From an uncultured Haloferula sp. (GTDB lineage Bacteria > Verrucomicrobiota > Verrucomicrobiae > Verrucomicrobiales > Akkermansiaceae), in NCBI GenBank assembly GCA_946885645.1, contig CAMPGU010000077.1, forward strand, positions 1 through 15,041: a DNA stretch of 15,041 bases, given 5' to 3'. The position numbers and the translations under genes are program-made. How positions within the stretch are numbered: the first letter of the stretch is position 1; each line of letters begins with the position of its first letter. This document shows, piece after piece, positions 14,080-15,041 of the stretch. Below the pieces are notes generated by a model that was not told the origin of the DNA, searched no databases, and saw only the letters and a list, made by a program, of their open reading frames with translations.

Positions 14080-14290
14080 GAAGTTGTCGGACAAATTTGA
14101 AGGATGGCCTGAAAAGCGCAAGCCGAATTGAAGCATCCGCTCCGGCCTGAAACGAACGTAAGACTATCGGTTTTTCAGTCGTGACCCGGAAGATCGGCAT
14201 GCGTCGTCCCCGTTACTTCCCCGTCACCGACCTTTTTCTTGCGACACCCGGCATTCCTGCTAGTTTCCGCGGCAATTGCTGGGAAAAGGC
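14080..14290. promoter_or_regulatory. divergent promoter region, DUF1080 gene / HNH gene
   Basis: No gene lies in these 211 bases. For the plus-strand HNH gene, TTGCGA (14239-14244) and TAGTTT (14261-14266) are 16 bases apart, a plausible -35/-10 pair placing transcription start near 14273, about 18 bases before the ATG. For the minus strand, TTGCGC followed after 15 bases by TCAAAT is a weaker candidate about 15 bases before the DUF1080 start. Confidence 0.35.
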
Positions 14291-14902
14291 ATGGTAGCCC
14301 ACCTCGACTATCCCGTCCTCGTCCTCAACCGGTTTTGGCAGCCGGTGCAAACCTGTACCGTCAGGCGCGCGCTCAAGCTCCTCTTTCTCGGGCATGCGCA
14401 GGTGGTGCAGACCGAGGGCGACGACCGTTTCCGTACTCACGATCTGGGATCCTGGGTCGAGCACTCGTCGCGCGAATTCGTGGACGAGATGATCCACACC
14501 GTGCGCCTCGCGCTGCGGGTGCCGAAGATCATCGTGCTGGCGCTTTACGAGAAGCTGCCGCGCATGGAAGTCCGCTTCACCCGCCGCAACGTGTTCCTGC
14601 GGGACAAGCATACCTGCCAGTATTGCGCGAAGATCTTCAGCGAGGCGGAATTGAACCTGGATCACGTGCTGCCCCGGGACAAAGGGGGGCGAACCACCTG
14701 GGAGAATATCGTGACCTCCTGCATCCGCTGCAACACCCGCAAGGCGAACAAGCTCCCGCACGAGGCGAACATGCATCCCTTGCGCAAGCCCGCCGCCCCT
14801 CGGTGGAGGCCGATGTTCGGCCTGAGGGAAAACACCGGCTCCGACGAAAGCTGGGGCCATTTCATCGACCCCGATCCCTCGGCGGTGAGGATGTCGGCGT
14901 GA
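14291..14902 (+). CDS. HNH endonuclease family protein
   Basis: This 203-residue protein has a C-terminal HNH nuclease domain of the four-cysteine type. C109 and C112 (CQYC) and C144 and C147 (CIRC) form a zinc site. Between them lie D124-H125 (LDHVLPRDKGG), N139 (WEN) and N148, the metal-binding and catalytic positions. The N-terminal half (about 1-100; YPVLVLNRFWQPVQTCTVRRAL) is the conserved extension of a widespread chromosomal HNH family whose cellular role is not established. I see no restriction-modification, toxin or phage partner next to it. The frame is open to a TTG at 14276, but ATG at 14291 has GGGAAAAGG just upstream and starts with the conserved region, so I chose it. It ends 16 bases before the convergent permease gene. 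Confidence 0.88.
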   Translation: MVAHLDYPVLVLNRFWQPVQTCTVRRALKLLFLGHAQVVQTEGDDRFRTHDLGSWVEHSSREFVDEMIHTVRLALRVPKIIVLALYEKLPRMEVRFTRRNVFLRDKHTCQYCAKIFSEAELNLDHVLPRDKGGRTTWENIVTSCIRCNTRKANKLPHEANMHPLRKPAAPRWRPMFGLRENTGSDESWGHFIDPDPSAVRMSA

Positions 14903-14918
14903 GCGTGGGCCGTTTGCG

Positions 14919-15041
14919 TCAGTGTTTCCCCAGCCCCGCCGGAAAGAGCAGGTTCATCAGCAGGGTGAGGAAGAAATTGAAGATCAGGATCGCCAGAGCG
15001 GAATAGACCATGGCCCGGGTGGTACTGCGGCCCACGCCGAC
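14919..15041 (-). CDS. mlaE: MlaE-family ABC transporter permease, C-terminal fragment
   Basis: A minus-strand frame enters from the right edge and ends with TGA at 14919-14921, leaving the last 40 residues. They read GVGRSTTRAMVYSALAILIF and then a hydrophobic helix ending FPAGLGKH. The GVGRxTTRAxV block followed by a terminal membrane helix is typical of the C-terminus of MlaE-type permeases, which move phospholipids between the membranes with an ATPase (MlaF) and a substrate-binding MlaD protein. Those partners would lie outside the window, so the assignment rests on this short piece. It is convergent with the HNH gene, with no room for a separate terminator between them. Confidence 0.7.
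   Translation of the reverse strand, partial: VGVGRSTTRAMVYSALAILIFNFFLTLLMNLLFPAGLGKH

Noticed and set aside
1..15041. Mobile elements, CRISPR array or prophage
   Set aside because: No transposase or integrase, no regular spaced repeats, no target-site duplications, and base composition appears even throughout.

Overview
The window reads as one continuous piece of a GC-rich (roughly two-thirds G+C) bacterial chromosome with housekeeping and secreted-protein genes. I infer a member of the Verrucomicrobia, probably near Luteolibacter/Haloferula. The reasons are a DnaX clamp-loader gene next to ybaB, a long LamG-repeat protein ending in the 'LQES.DL.EWNDV' to 'HFYRLRY' tail common in secreted proteins of that phylum, a secreted DUF1080 protein, and the near absence of Shine-Dalgarno sequences. 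This is judged from sequence character, not from a phylogenetic test. I see no phage, insertion sequence, CRISPR array, rRNA or tRNA.

Left part, plus strand (1-6628): a regulatory leader, then dnaX (replisome clamp loader), ybaB (nucleoid-associated protein) and a membrane-anchored endonuclease/exonuclease/phosphatase-family protein, closely packed and probably co-transcribed. polX follows (repair DNA polymerase X with a C-terminal PHP nuclease domain), then a membrane-anchored subtilisin-like protease with a CARDB-like C-terminal domain.

Middle (6643-10600): a minus-strand aldo/keto reductase with a likely Tat signal is divergent from mnmA (tRNA 2-thiouridylase). After a terminator and a gene-free, hairpin-rich stretch of about 430 bases comes a CLC antiporter. 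Its filter motifs (GNN and GREGT) place it in the fluoride-exporting CLC-F group.

Right part (10600-15041): two minus-strand secreted-protein genes, each followed by a very clear intrinsic terminator. They are a three-LamG-domain protein and a DUF1080 (3-keto-disaccharide hydrolase fold) protein. A divergent HNH-endonuclease gene and the last 40 codons of a minus-strand MlaE-type ABC permease close the window.

I did not find a clearly new multi-gene system. The most useful leads are: (i) dnaX and polX start codons placed exactly six bases after a TANNNT -10-like hexamer, suggesting leaderless mRNAs; (ii) a DnaX zinc site missing two of its four cysteines; (iii) the structured leader of the fluoride-type CLC gene, which does not match the standard fluoride riboswitch; and (iv) an inverted repeat around the dnaX -35 box beside a short upstream ORF that has the best ribosome-binding site seen here.
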